Notes: generated by a model from the letters alone, not told the origin. 64,000 nt of DNA from Carboxylicivirga linearis (GCF_018271995.1 NZ_JAGUCO010000023.1:18147-82146); one strand, 5' to 3'; counted from the stretch's first letter, positions 20,001 through 27,974 are shown. Translations and numbers: made by a program.

Positions 20001-20983
20001 TGATAGGAAGTGCTATTGGCGGAATGCCGTTAACTAACACAGTAGAAGGTCGCGAACGTTATCCTGTTCGATTGCGTTACGCACGTGAGTTTCGTGATAA
20101 CCCCGAAGATCTGAAAAACATCCTGATACCGGTAAATAATGGAGCTCAGGTGCCACTGGGTGAGTTGGTCGAAATTCAGTATACCCGGGGACCACAGATG
20201 ATTAAAAGTGAAGACACCTTCCTAGTCGGTTATGTCATTTTTGATAAAAAAGATGGTTTTGCCGAAGTGGATGTGGTAGAACAAGCTCAGGCTTATCTCA
20301 AAAATCAAATTGCAGAGGGTAATTTTGAATTACCAGCAGGTGTCAATTATAAGTTCACAGGTAATTATGAGAACCAAATAAGAGCAACCAAACGATTAAG
20401 TCTGGTGATCCCCATTTCGCTTATCATCATCTTCCTGATTTTGTATTTTCAATTCCGATCCGTTGTGTCGACAGCGCTTATTTTTTCAGGAATTATAGTG
20501 GCATTCTCAGGTGGTTTTATCATGCTTTGGTTGTACGCTCAGCCCTGGTTTATGGACGCTACTCTCGCCGGTATTAGCCTGAGGGATTTATTCCAGATAA
20601 CACCCATCAACCTTAGTGTGGCTGTTTGGGTAGGATTTATTGCCTTGTTTGGTGTAGCCACCGACGATGGTGTGTTGATTAGTACCTATATTCAGCAATT
20701 ACTGGAAAAACACAATCCTCAAAACAAAGCGGATTTGAAGAAGGTGATTCTCGAAGCCGGTTCCAAACGAGTTCGTCCGGCTATTATGACCACTGCCACT
20801 ACCATTATTGCGCTACTTCCGGTTCTTACCTCAACCGGTAAGGGATCAGATATTATGGTGCCTATGGCCATTCCGCTATTCGGAGGAATGACCATCGAAG
20901 TCATCACCATGTTTGTGGTTCCGGTTCTGTATTACTTATGGAAATCAAAAACGATGAAAGGAGAAAACCATGAAACCAAATAA
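17096..20983 (+). CDS. cusA: Heavy-metal RND efflux pump, CusA/CzcA family
   Basis: An inner-membrane proton-driven efflux pump of 1295 residues, clearly longer than the roughly 1040 usual for CusA. The N-terminus (VDAIPDIGENQQIVYTEWPG) and the porter motif EFMPTLDEGSFLLMP (about 699-713) are diagnostic of heavy-metal RND pumps. Helix 4 reads GIAIAIGVMVDVGVVFVEN, resembling CusA more than CzcA, so monovalent copper or silver is the likeliest substrate. The extra length is partly a block of additional hydrophobic helices between about residues 525 and 690 and partly a hydrophilic insert around 780-880. The TolC gene overlaps its 3' end by 14 bases and the CusB gene follows, so this is a three-part efflux operon. 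Confidence 0.93.
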   Translation: MLNKIIRFFLENKLVTLLVLVVFISWGIITSPFGWNTGFLPSDPVPVDAIPDIGENQQIVYTEWPGRSPQDIDDQISYPLTSALLGMPGVKTIRSNSIFGLSSIYIIFDDDVEFYWSRTRILEKLNSLPSGTLPDGVAPALGPDATALGQIYWYTLEGRDEQGNPAGGWNPQELRTVQDYYVRYSLSSAEGVAEVASIGGFIKEYQVDVDPFAMKGYGVNLSQIIAAVKNSNLDIGARTLEVNRAEYLVRAIGYIKNIEDLEKSVVTVRNHVPIRLKDVAKINLGPATRRGGLDKDGTEAVGGVVVARYGANPMKTIDNLKEKIAEIAPGLPSKTLDDGTISKVTLVPFYDRTGLIKETLGTLEEAISLELLISILVVIVLVFNLRASLLISSLLPLGVLITFITMRHFGVDANIVALSGIAIAIGVMVDVGVVFVENIIRHLDLPENKGAKGKQLRQVIYVATTEVAGAVITALATTIISFLPVFAMEAAEGKLFKPLAYTKSFTMLSALLIGLIIIPSLANLIFSLRTGKKKHKTFTNIALIAAGVVLAIISGNLIALAISAYGINGLLSQVKPAIYEWWGNFANIAISLVVVVFFLTKIWMPLGAQNSTFANFLFVILIVSVVLGALSLVIYYYERILSWCLNHIATFISVPIVIILFGLMVWQGFGKVFGFMPKFIQNTGVYISLSEEFPGIGKEFMPTLDEGSFLLMPTTMPHSGIAENLDVIRLLDQVVSSIPEVESVVGKWGRVNSALDPAPTSMYENVINYKSEYILNDKGHRERYKVDKDEKYFLDLQLSENVSKYRYDKDTHQIQLYVNDKWKNASLSEKEVKRIEANIADYLITDKNGEYFRQWRDEIKSPDDIWNEIISKSQIPGLTSAPKLQPISTRLVMLQTGMRAPMGIKVFGPSLESIEQTGLKLENLLKNVEGVNPSSVFADRVVGKPYLEMKIDRDAIARYGMSISQLQMVIGSAIGGMPLTNTVEGRERYPVRLRYAREFRDNPEDLKNILIPVNNGAQVPLGELVEIQYTRGPQMIKSEDTFLVGYVIFDKKDGFAEVDVVEQAQAYLKNQIAEGNFELPAGVNYKFTGNYENQIRATKRLSLVIPISLIIIFLILYFQFRSVVSTALIFSGIIVAFSGGFIMLWLYAQPWFMDATLAGISLRDLFQITPINLSVAVWVGFIALFGVATDDGVLISTYIQQLLEKHNPQNKADLKKVILEAGSKRVRPAIMTTATTIIALLPVLTSTGKGSDIMVPMAIPLFGGMTIEVITMFVVPVLYYLWKSKTMKGENHETK

Positions 20984-22229
20984 ATTACGATATCAAACAT
21001 TATTAAAAAGTGCATTGAGTATTCTTTTGATTCTATTGGGATGGGCTGGCAATAATGTATTGGCTCAGGACAATCTGGATCATTACCTGACGCTGGCGGC
21101 CGAAAACAATCCATCGTTAAAAGCTGCATTTAATAAATACATGGCAGCCTTGGAAAAAGCACCGCAGGTATCTGCCCTGCCCGATCCACAAATCGCTTTT
21201 GCTTATTTTATTCAGCCAGTTGAAACTCGCGTGGGGCCCCAGGAATTCAAAATATCGGCTTCGCAAATGTTTCCATGGTTTGGAACTTTGCAGGCTCGCG
21301 AAAATGCTGCTATAAGCAATGCTAAGGCTGAATATGAAATGTTTGAACAACAAAAATCAAAGTTGTTTCAGGAAGTAAAGGCCAACTGGTACAATATCTA
21401 CTTCAACCAAAAAGCCATTGATATTACCCTGGAGAATATGACCATTTTGCAATCCTTTCGAGGTGTGGCAACAGCCAAAGTGGAAGCAGGCAAAGTATCG
21501 GCAGCTGATCAATATCGGATTGAGATGGAAATAAATGATCTTGAAAATGAATTGGCTCAGCTTAGAGATGCACAATCATTATTGACAACCAGCTTCAAGA
21601 ACTTAATTGGCACCACATCTGAAATAGCTGTTGGCGATACTATTATTTCAACAGATTTACTTTTGAGAAAAGAGGCCATTATGGATTCCATCAAAGCTAA
21701 AAACCATGTTTTGCTTTCAATGGATTTAAACACATCTGCCCTTGAATATCAAAAAGAAGCAGCCCAAAAAGCCGGTGGTCCGAATTTTAGTATTGGTATC
21801 GACTACACTTTTATAGGTAAAGGAGAGAATAATCTTTCAGGAAAGGATGCCATATTGTTTCCAAAGATTGGTTTTAGCATTCCGCTGTATCGAAAAAAAT
21901 ACAAGAGTATAGTGCAGGAAGTGGTTTACCAGCAAGAAGCTGTAACCAACGACAAAAGCAATCAGACCAATATTCTGGAAAATATTCTGGAAAAAAGCTA
22001 CAACGAAATGACGGATGCAGAACGTCGATTAAGGCTTTTCGAAAAGCAGCTATTACTATCATCCAAGTCATTGCGAATTATTGAGACCGAATATGCCAAT
22101 CAAAACAGCAATTTTGAAGAGATGCTTCGAATGCAAAAACGTATGCTAAAATATCAATTGGAACTGGAAAAAGCCAGAACAGACAAACTGGCTTCTATTG
22201 CTTTTATTTACTACTTAATGGGCAAATAA
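20970..22229 (+). CDS. TolC family outer-membrane channel of the metal efflux system (CusC-like)
   Basis: A 419-residue outer-membrane factor with a signal peptide ending near VLAQ. It has the duplicated coiled-coil helical hairpins of the OEP family, with PQVSALPDPQIAFAY near the N-terminus, a segment common in metal-efflux TolC homologs of this phylum. The start lies inside the pump gene (14-base overlap), which implies translational coupling and equal expression. Together with the pump and the adaptor that follows, it forms the exit duct for metal ions from the periplasm. Confidence 0.92.
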   Translation: MKPNKLRYQTLLKSALSILLILLGWAGNNVLAQDNLDHYLTLAAENNPSLKAAFNKYMAALEKAPQVSALPDPQIAFAYFIQPVETRVGPQEFKISASQMFPWFGTLQARENAAISNAKAEYEMFEQQKSKLFQEVKANWYNIYFNQKAIDITLENMTILQSFRGVATAKVEAGKVSAADQYRIEMEINDLENELAQLRDAQSLLTTSFKNLIGTTSEIAVGDTIISTDLLLRKEAIMDSIKAKNHVLLSMDLNTSALEYQKEAAQKAGGPNFSIGIDYTFIGKGENNLSGKDAILFPKIGFSIPLYRKKYKSIVQEVVYQQEAVTNDKSNQTNILENILEKSYNEMTDAERRLRLFEKQLLLSSKSLRIIETEYANQNSNFEEMLRMQKRMLKYQLELEKARTDKLASIAFIYYLMGK

Positions 22230-22318
22230 GATTAGTCTGTTAGTAATTAGTCAGTAGATTTTTTTAATAAAATGTCATTGACTTTCAACAACAACAATCA
22301 ATTGAAAAAAATGATTTC

Positions 22319-24172
22319 ATGAAAAAGATATTTCAATATATAAAATCGAATTACAAAGCGGTATTCATCACTTTGTTGGCCGGCCTGCTAATTGGCTGGA
22401 TCATTAAGCCATCTCATTCAGAAGAAACGCAGCAACATCAACACAATCATGCTGAAGAATCAACTACATGGACCTGTTCGATGCACCCACAAATTAAACA
22501 GGAGGAACCGGGATCCTGCCCCATTTGCGGAATGGATCTGATTCCTTTAAAATCGATGCAAGGCAATGATGATGCAAATCCTAATGAAATTGCCATGAGT
22601 GAAGCCGCCATAAAACTGGCCGATATTCAAACTGTGAGAGTGGTGAAAAAACAAGCCATCAGGAAAGAATATTTACAAGGTAAGATCGAACCTGACGAAA
22701 GAAAAATAGCTCAGCTTACCGCCAGGTTTAGTGGAAGAATTGAAAAGCTGAACATCAATTTTACCGGACAAAATGTACGTAAAGGGCAGGCTTTGGCAAC
22801 CATTTATTCACCGGAATTAGTGAGTGCACAGCGCGAATTGATAGAAGCTGCTGCTTTAAAGGAAACCAATCCGGCGCTTTACAAAGCTGCCAAAGCCAAA
22901 TTGTTGGCATGGGATTTAACACCTCAACAAATCAGTGAGATTGAAAATGCTAGTGATCCGATCATTCATTTTAATATTCTTTCGCCTGTAAGCGGCACTG
23001 TAACATCACGAAAAGTAGCCAAAGGCGACTATGTGAAAGAAGGGACAGATATGTTTCAGATTACAGATCTTAGTAAGGTCTGGATTCAGCTGGACGCCTA
23101 TGAAACTGACCTTCCTTGGATTGTACAAGGTGATAAAATCAGCTTCAACACCCAATCGCAACCGGGTAAAACCTTCGAAGCTAAGGTAAGTTTTATCGAT
23201 CCTATTTTGAATCCACAAACAAGAGTTGCCAATGTAAGAGCTGAGGTGAATAATCCGGATGGAAACCTAAAACCCGGAATGTTTGTCACCGCTTATGTTG
23301 AATCAGAATTATCGAAGGATGACGCATTAATTATTCCAAAATCGGCTGTGCTTTGGACTGGCAAAAGAGCCGTTGTCTATGTAAAAGTAGAAGGCCGTGA
23401 ACAACCCACTTTCCTGTATCGTGAAATTGTGCTGGGGCCAGAGGCTGGTGATTCATATATAGTGGCTGATGGACTTAAAGTAGGTGAAGTAATTGCTGCC
23501 AACGGAGTATTTAAAATTGATGCAGCCGCTCAATTAGAAGGAAAACAAAGTATGATGAATTCATCAAAAAGCGATATGCATCATATGAATATGAGCATGA
23601 ACATGAAAGAAGATTCGTTTCAGGTAGCTGGTAACTGCGGCATGTGTAAAGAAACCATTGAAACGGCTGCTAAGGGAGTTAAAGGGGTTCATGCTGCTCA
23701 GTGGAATAAGGAAACCAAGATTGTTAATGTCAGCTACATGGCTAATAAAACAGATTTACCGACCATCCACAAGGCAATAGCTGCTGCCGGATATGATACC
23801 GAACTAGAGAAGGCTTCAGCAGATGTATATAACAAGCTACCTGAATGCTGTCTTTACGATCGCAACTATTTCGATAAAGCAAATACGCAGAGTCAGACCT
23901 ATACTTTTAAAGTATTTGGCAATTGTGGAATGTGTAAAGACCGAATTGAAGAAGCAGCTGCAAAAGTGGAAAGCGTTAATAATGCTGAGTGGAATGAAGA
24001 AAGCAAGATGATTACCATTGAGGGCAGTCCATCACTGAACATTCATACGGTGCATAAAGCGATTGCTGCTGTTGGTCACGATACCGAAATGGCAAAAGCA
24101 CCTGATTCGGTCTATAATAAACTTCCAGGCTGCTGTAAATACGACAGAAAACCTAAAACAGAAAACGAATAA
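22319..24172 (+). CDS. cusB: RND periplasmic adaptor (CusB family) with N-terminal metal-binding domain and two C-terminal HMA-like domains
   Basis: A 617-residue fusion. Residues 13-28 are a membrane anchor. A His-rich stretch (QQHQHNHAE) leads into a heavy-metal-binding domain beginning at W51 (TCSMHPQIKQEEPGSCPICG). The adaptor core follows (about 90-405) with barrel-sandwich, hairpin and beta-barrel parts. A Met/His-rich linker (MHHMNMSMNM) connects to two HMA-like domains with motifs G438-NCGMC and G534-NCGMC. Each domain ends in a conserved LPxCCxYDR segment. CusB passes Cu(I) or Ag(I) from periplasmic carriers to CusA; here up to four metal-binding modules are chained in one protein. 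The tandem HMA units look like a recent internal duplication. It is the last gene of the efflux operon. Confidence 0.93.
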   Translation: MKKIFQYIKSNYKAVFITLLAGLLIGWIIKPSHSEETQQHQHNHAEESTTWTCSMHPQIKQEEPGSCPICGMDLIPLKSMQGNDDANPNEIAMSEAAIKLADIQTVRVVKKQAIRKEYLQGKIEPDERKIAQLTARFSGRIEKLNINFTGQNVRKGQALATIYSPELVSAQRELIEAAALKETNPALYKAAKAKLLAWDLTPQQISEIENASDPIIHFNILSPVSGTVTSRKVAKGDYVKEGTDMFQITDLSKVWIQLDAYETDLPWIVQGDKISFNTQSQPGKTFEAKVSFIDPILNPQTRVANVRAEVNNPDGNLKPGMFVTAYVESELSKDDALIIPKSAVLWTGKRAVVYVKVEGREQPTFLYREIVLGPEAGDSYIVADGLKVGEVIAANGVFKIDAAAQLEGKQSMMNSSKSDMHHMNMSMNMKEDSFQVAGNCGMCKETIETAAKGVKGVHAAQWNKETKIVNVSYMANKTDLPTIHKAIAAAGYDTELEKASADVYNKLPECCLYDRNYFDKANTQSQTYTFKVFGNCGMCKDRIEEAAAKVESVNNAEWNEESKMITIEGSPSLNIHTVHKAIAAVGHDTEMAKAPDSVYNKLPGCCKYDRKPKTENE

Positions 24173-24179
24173 TTTTCAA

Positions 24180-24521
24180 CTAAGAAGCATTTCTGATTGC
24201 CGGAGATGCTTCTTTCTTTTTCAAATAACGGGCACATTGCACTACCTGATTATAGCCTAACAAAGTACCCAAAATATAATCTTCTTCAGGCGATAATTCA
24301 TTCAGACTTTTATGACAAAAGCAGTTGATAACATCTACACATTCTTTGGCACCAAAATAAATATTTACCTTATTAACACTAACGGGTTGAATCAGATAAT
24401 CAATTCCATTCGATTCTAATTTTTTAATGGCTAAATCTACATCTTTAGATGCCATAGTATGTAAAATAAGGTTTCTCAAACCCTTTTTATATTCATATAT
24501 ATGATGACAAAATACTCTCAT
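24180..24521 (-). CDS. DUF2023 family protein associated with flavodoxin
   Basis: A 113-residue soluble protein starting MRVFCHHIYEYKKGLRNL, which I recognise as DUF2023. The family is typically encoded next to flavodoxin, and here the flavodoxin gene lies just upstream on the same strand (178-base gap holding a large inverted repeat). Six cysteines (FCHH, KECVD, NCFCHK and QCARY) could bind metal or a cluster. Function is unknown; a role in flavodoxin maturation, redox partnering or iron-limitation response is only inference from context. Its 3' end is 7 bases from the convergent CusB gene with no clear terminator between. Confidence 0.82.
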   Translation of the reverse strand: MRVFCHHIYEYKKGLRNLILHTMASKDVDLAIKKLESNGIDYLIQPVSVNKVNIYFGAKECVDVINCFCHKSLNELSPEEDYILGTLLGYNQVVQCARYLKKKEASPAIRNAS

Positions 24522-24546
24522 AATTTAATAGCTAATTAAATAAAAC

Positions 24547-24636
24547 AGATCAGGTCACAAGTGCTAATATCTACCAGACAGGTATTGAAAACACTAACAC
24601 TTAGCATAATTGCCTTAGCAAATAATGACCTGATCT
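24547..24636. repeat. Long-range inverted repeat between flavodoxin and DUF2023 genes
   Basis: AGATCAGGTCA (24547-24557) and TGACCTGATCT (24626-24636) are perfect 11-base inverted arms with a 68-base loop. The loop itself contains TGCTAA and two copies of TTAGCA, which could form inner stems. No T-tract follows in either direction, so it is not a standard terminator. It could be an RNA processing or attenuation structure in the flavodoxin transcript, or a protein-binding site. Confidence 0.6.
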
Positions 24637-24699
24637 TTAACTTAAAGGATAGTAAGTACGATCAAAACAATTGTTTGATTATTCACAATTATGATGCGT

Positions 24700-25203
24700 T
24701 TAATTAAGATAATCCTTGATAGAATTAATCCAACTCTCGATTCGCTCATTTGTTTTATCGCTTTCGTTATCCTCATCAATAGCCAATCCCACAAGGCTAT
24801 TATCTTTTAATGCCGTTGAAGCTTCAAAACGGTAATCTACAGCGGGTACCTGCCCAACAATCTTGCATCCTTTTTCAACTATGCAATCATAAATAGTACC
24901 CATCCCATCTACAAATGTATCCGGATACGACTCAGCATCGCCCAAGCCAAAAAGGGCAACAGTTTTCCCACTCATATCAACTTTCTCAAGCTCGGGGATA
25001 AAATCTTCCCAATCATCTTGCAAATCTCCTAGGCCCCAGGTACTGGTTCCAAGTATCAGAGCTTCGAACCCCTTCAATTCAGCTATATTTACTGCTGCTA
25101 CATCTATTAATTTGGCTTCGTTTCCGAGTTTAGTATTGATAAGTCTTGCTACGGCTTCTGTATTACCCGAGCTCGATCCGTAAAGTATTGCAATTTGCTT
25201 CAT
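24700..25203 (-). CDS. fldA: Flavodoxin
   Basis: A long-chain flavodoxin of 167 residues. The FMN phosphate loop GSSSGNTEAVA starts at about residue 9, the first isoalloxazine-stacking loop is STWGLGDLQDDW and the second is FGLGDAESYPDTF. Flavodoxins carry one or two electrons in the cytoplasm and usually replace ferredoxin when iron is scarce. The gene has its own promoter-like sequence (25235-25266) and is probably read through to the DUF2023 gene. Confidence 0.96.
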   Translation of the reverse strand: MKQIAILYGSSSGNTEAVARLINTKLGNEAKLIDVAAVNIAELKGFEALILGTSTWGLGDLQDDWEDFIPELEKVDMSGKTVALFGLGDAESYPDTFVDGMGTIYDCIVEKGCKIVGQVPAVDYRFEASTALKDNSLVGLAIDEDNESDKTNERIESWINSIKDYLN

Positions 25204-25234
25204 CTGGTTAATTTTTTATTTAAAAACTCACCAA

Positions 25235-25266
25235 CAAAACTAACCAGCCTTAAAGATTCAATCAAT
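25235..25266 (-). promoter_or_regulatory. Bacteroidota-type promoter for the flavodoxin gene
   Basis: On the minus strand a -7 box TAGTTTTG (25242-25235) matches TAnnTTTG exactly. A -33 box ATTG (25266-25263, one mismatch to TTTG) stands 20 bases upstream. The expected transcript start lies roughly 25 bases before the flavodoxin ATG. Confidence 0.6.
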
Positions 25267-25406
25267 CGCTATAAATTGGGCTTTTACAGCCTTCTATCAA
25301 ACTCAAAGAAACCAACACCCAGCACAACAAACTATCAACAAACCACTTAACATCAATACATCCCCAAAAATAGTTACTAATAAATAGGGAGATACAGCAG
25401 TTTAAG

Positions 25407-25757
25407 CTAATTAGCAGCAATAGGCATACCTATTTCCTTCACCGATAAAAAGCAATTTATTGCACTTAAATAGCAACGGGTTGATAAAAGTAATTTAAGT
25501 TCGTTGAGTTCTTTTTGATTTAAAAGCATTGAAACATTTCTATGTCCCAGAGGAACTACAATCTTTCTTCGGTAATTAAGCCCTGCATTGACATTCTCGT
25601 AGTATGCGCCATCTACCTGAGCGATATTGTCCTTAAAAAATGCATAAGCTTCTTCATCAAATGAAAACAAGAAGTGATAAAATTCGATATGTATCTTATC
25701 ACATTTATTACAAATAAAAACCTTACCATTGGAGGTTTGACTAATAATATTTTCCAT
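25407..25757 (-). CDS. Small conserved-type protein of unknown function (possibly DUF6686)
   Basis: A soluble protein of 116 residues if started at the ATG at 25757 (MENIISQTSNGKVFIC). The longer frame to 25805 adds a hydrophobic stretch unlike the rest. The N-terminal part has CNKCDKIH, a zinc-knuckle-like Cys pair. The middle reads FDEEAYAFFKDNI, and the C-terminal half contains VPLGHRNVSMLLNQKELNELK. The pattern resembles the Bacteroidota family DUF6686, but I am not certain of that assignment. It lies about 200 bases upstream of the flavodoxin gene on the same strand; function is unknown. Confidence 0.65.
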   Translation of the reverse strand: MENIISQTSNGKVFICNKCDKIHIEFYHFLFSFDEEAYAFFKDNIAQVDGAYYENVNAGLNYRRKIVVPLGHRNVSMLLNQKELNELKLLLSTRCYLSAINCFLSVKEIGMPIAAN

Positions 25758-25829
25758 AAGCAAAATGTTTACAACGAAATTGCTAAAAAGGAAATCACCA
25801 GTCAATCGCTATTTTTGGGGATTATGCAA

Positions 25830-26636
25830 TTAAAAACACCAACCAATTCGCACACCACTGGTTAAAGCAATAGGAAACTCATCTATTCCACCAATAAAGG
25901 CTTTATGCATACCATACGATTCATCATCATCACCAAAACCATAACCAACACCCAAAAAAGTATCCACAACAAAGCCATCATCAATCACCCATTGTTTTCC
26001 AAAATTGAGCAAAACAGCAAACATAGTATTGCGTTCGCGGGTAGTTCCTTCATAATCCCAATCCCATACCTCATAATCGTATGAGTAAGTAGAAAAAGCT
26101 AACTCAGGTCGGATATAAGCTCCTTTTAGTATATGAGCATATCGCTGTCCCCGAAGATAATAGTCAGGACTTTTTATTAATTTATAACCCACTTTTAGGC
26201 AAACGCCCTTTTCATCTGTTAGATAAATATCATTTCCAACACCAATAATACCTAATTCAAATTCGATACTTCTTCCGGGTTGCAAACTGCGCTCGTAACT
26301 AAGCTTTAGGCTATTAAACAAAGGAGATAAAAAATTAACTTTAAGTGCGTTCTTATTATTATTGGCATATTTCTCCGGATCGAACATTACGGAACTAAAC
26401 TCCATTTCTTTTCCGTTTGCCAATATTATTTTAGAAACGTCTTCTTTATCGATACCAAATAAAATGGTTTCACTCACTTCAGGGTTGGTATATTTTATTT
26501 CTAAATCACCAATCTCTTTTATAATACAAGTAATTGTATCGTTATTGTTTTTGATTAGTTTGTCTTGCGCAACAGCAGAATCAACAAAAAGAAAGATGGT
26601 CAACAGACCCAACAAGGTTTTTACTATAGTTTTCAT
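25830..26636 (-). CDS. Secreted or outer-membrane protein of unknown function
   Basis: 268 residues with a signal peptide ending near AVAQ. The first third (KLIKNNNDTITCIIKEIG, then FGIDKEDVSKIILANGKEME) resembles the small domain that precedes outer-membrane beta-barrels in many Bacteroidota exported proteins. The C-terminal two thirds alternate hydrophobic and polar residues with many aromatics and end in GVRIGWCF, consistent with a small barrel finishing in an aromatic residue. I do not recognise a named family. It has 36 bases to the upstream DUF6483-like gene on the same strand. Confidence 0.7.
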   Translation of the reverse strand: MKTIVKTLLGLLTIFLFVDSAVAQDKLIKNNNDTITCIIKEIGDLEIKYTNPEVSETILFGIDKEDVSKIILANGKEMEFSSVMFDPEKYANNNKNALKVNFLSPLFNSLKLSYERSLQPGRSIEFELGIIGVGNDIYLTDEKGVCLKVGYKLIKSPDYYLRGQRYAHILKGAYIRPELAFSTYSYDYEVWDWDYEGTTRERNTMFAVLLNFGKQWVIDDGFVVDTFLGVGYGFGDDDESYGMHKAFIGGIDEFPIALTSGVRIGWCF

Positions 26637-26673
26637 AAATATTGGTTAAGTTTAAAGTCACATAATTGACAAA

Positions 26674-27093
26674 TTAAACTAAACCTACACGTATATATAA
26701 TTGATTTAATTTTTCTAAGTCCACTTGCCTGTTAAAAGAAAAACTCTGAAAGCGCTGTTCAGCTTCCATAAAACAAAAGCGAGCTAATTCCAGATGATGA
26801 ATAGCCTCTTCATCTTTTTTCATTTGAAGACAAACATCTGCCGAGGTCATAAAATAGCGCCCCAGTGTATCCAAATAGTTATCGGTAATATCCTTTTCGT
26901 TAGTACTCTGTTTAAAATCTTCTAAACTCATTTTCAAAAATTCATCATAGCTAAGCCCCACTACCTTTGATGACTGGTTAATTAGAAAATCATATGCTTT
27001 GTCAGCATTATCCTCTTCCTGTAGTTTTAATAATTTGGCTATAAACTGCGCTATTTGTTCAATTATTCGAAGAATAAAATCGCGTTGGTACAT
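26674..27093 (-). CDS. Helical protein of unknown function (DUF6483-like)
   Basis: With the start at the ATG at 27093 the protein begins MYQRDFILRIIEQIAQFIAK, which resembles family DUF6483; the frame itself extends to 27126. The 139 residues are predicted from composition to be mostly alpha-helical. The C-terminal half, with spaced Ala and Leu (DEEAIHHLELARFCFMEAEQ), looks like a pair of TPR-type helices. No catalytic motif is visible. The domain assignment is tentative and the function is unknown. It is the most upstream gene of the minus-strand block 24180-27093. Confidence 0.68.
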   Translation of the reverse strand: MYQRDFILRIIEQIAQFIAKLLKLQEEDNADKAYDFLINQSSKVVGLSYDEFLKMSLEDFKQSTNEKDITDNYLDTLGRYFMTSADVCLQMKKDEEAIHHLELARFCFMEAEQRFQSFSFNRQVDLEKLNQLYIRVGLV

Positions 27094-27432
27094 TTTAATT
27101 TTTGTTGAGTTTGCATGAGCAAACAATTAAACAATAATAATAAAGATAACAAGCAAAATAAGTACCTTTATTACTTAAATAAACAATAATAAAATACATT
27201 TTCTAACACAATAGCTAAAGATACTCTGAAAGTGATATTTACAAAAATAAACAATTACTATTTTTTTGTAATCAGAACAAGACAATTACTAAATACAAAG
27301 TCAAAAACAATGATTTTTCACAACACTTTTGTATTTTTTCCATTATACTTTTGCATTTATAAGTTAAATAGACGATATTTAATGTTAATTGCTTGAATTG
27401 AGATATTATTTTCAATTAAAAGTTCAAAACAA
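27094..27432. other. AT-rich divergent intergenic region
   Basis: 339 bases without a gene between the DUF6483-like gene and the SiaC-like gene. It holds the plus-strand -7 box at 27346-27353 and long A/T runs. I found no exact minus-strand -7 box for the DUF6483-like gene and no hairpin of note. Confidence 0.5.
27346..27353 (+). promoter_or_regulatory. Promoter -7 box for the SiaC-like gene
   Basis: TACTTTTG matches the Bacteroidota -7 consensus TAnnTTTG and is followed by GC, as in many promoters of this phylum. It would give a leader of about 70 bases before the ATG at 27433. No good TTTG is found at the standard 19-21 base spacing. Confidence 0.5.
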
Positions 27433-27813
27433 ATGAAAAATACGGTATTAAAAGAGCCTACCCGAACAACTCCATTTATCAAGCTGGATTATAACCATGG
27501 TTTGATAGAATTCAAAGGCAAAATGACGCCTGAAAATTGTTCTGACTTATTTGATCCTATTATTCAGTGGATTGATGAATACATCAATGAACCACTAGAA
27601 AGAACTGAACTAAATATTCAATTAGAATATTTTAATACACGGTCATCGGTTTATCTTTTAGACATTTTTAGAAAATTTGAATCGCTGCTAAATAATAATC
27701 GCAAGATAATTATTAATTGGATTTGCGAAAGTGATGATTTTGATATGATAGAAGCCGGCGAAGATTATCAGGCTATTATTAATGTCCCGATTAATATTGT
27801 TGAGCACAATTAG
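27433..27813 (+). CDS. SiaC family regulatory phosphoprotein (DUF1987)
   Basis: A 126-residue protein matching SiaC in length and in the phospho-site segment LEYFNTRSSVYLLDI. Thr69 or the adjacent serines would be the residue switched by a cognate kinase and phosphatase. In Pseudomonas, SiaC is phosphorylated by SiaB, dephosphorylated by SiaA, and activates the diguanylate cyclase SiaD. Here no siaA, siaB or siaD homolog lies beside it, so partners must be elsewhere if they exist. The gene has its own -7 box and a strong terminator, so it is probably transcribed alone. Confidence 0.87.
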   Translation: MKNTVLKEPTRTTPFIKLDYNHGLIEFKGKMTPENCSDLFDPIIQWIDEYINEPLERTELNIQLEYFNTRSSVYLLDIFRKFESLLNNNRKIIINWICESDDFDMIEAGEDYQAIINVPINIVEHN

Positions 27814-27835
27814 AAAAACTCTTTTTAGAATATAT

Positions 27836-27873
27836 AAAGACTAAATCCACACTTCGGGTTTAGTCTTTTTTTT
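27836..27873 (+). terminator. Rho-independent terminator after the SiaC-like gene
   Basis: Stem arms GACTAAA (27839-27845) and TTTAGTC (27859-27865), extended by CC/GG pairs towards the loop, are followed by eight T residues. It ends the SiaC-like transcript about 25 bases after the stop codon. Confidence 0.92.
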
Positions 27874-27974
27874 ACCCTTAATTTTTCTATGTTCATTTTA
27901 AAAAGCACAATAAAAATTAAACTAATCCCCCTCAAAATAGCTATTTTGCGCTTTTAAACCTGAAAATTATTAAA

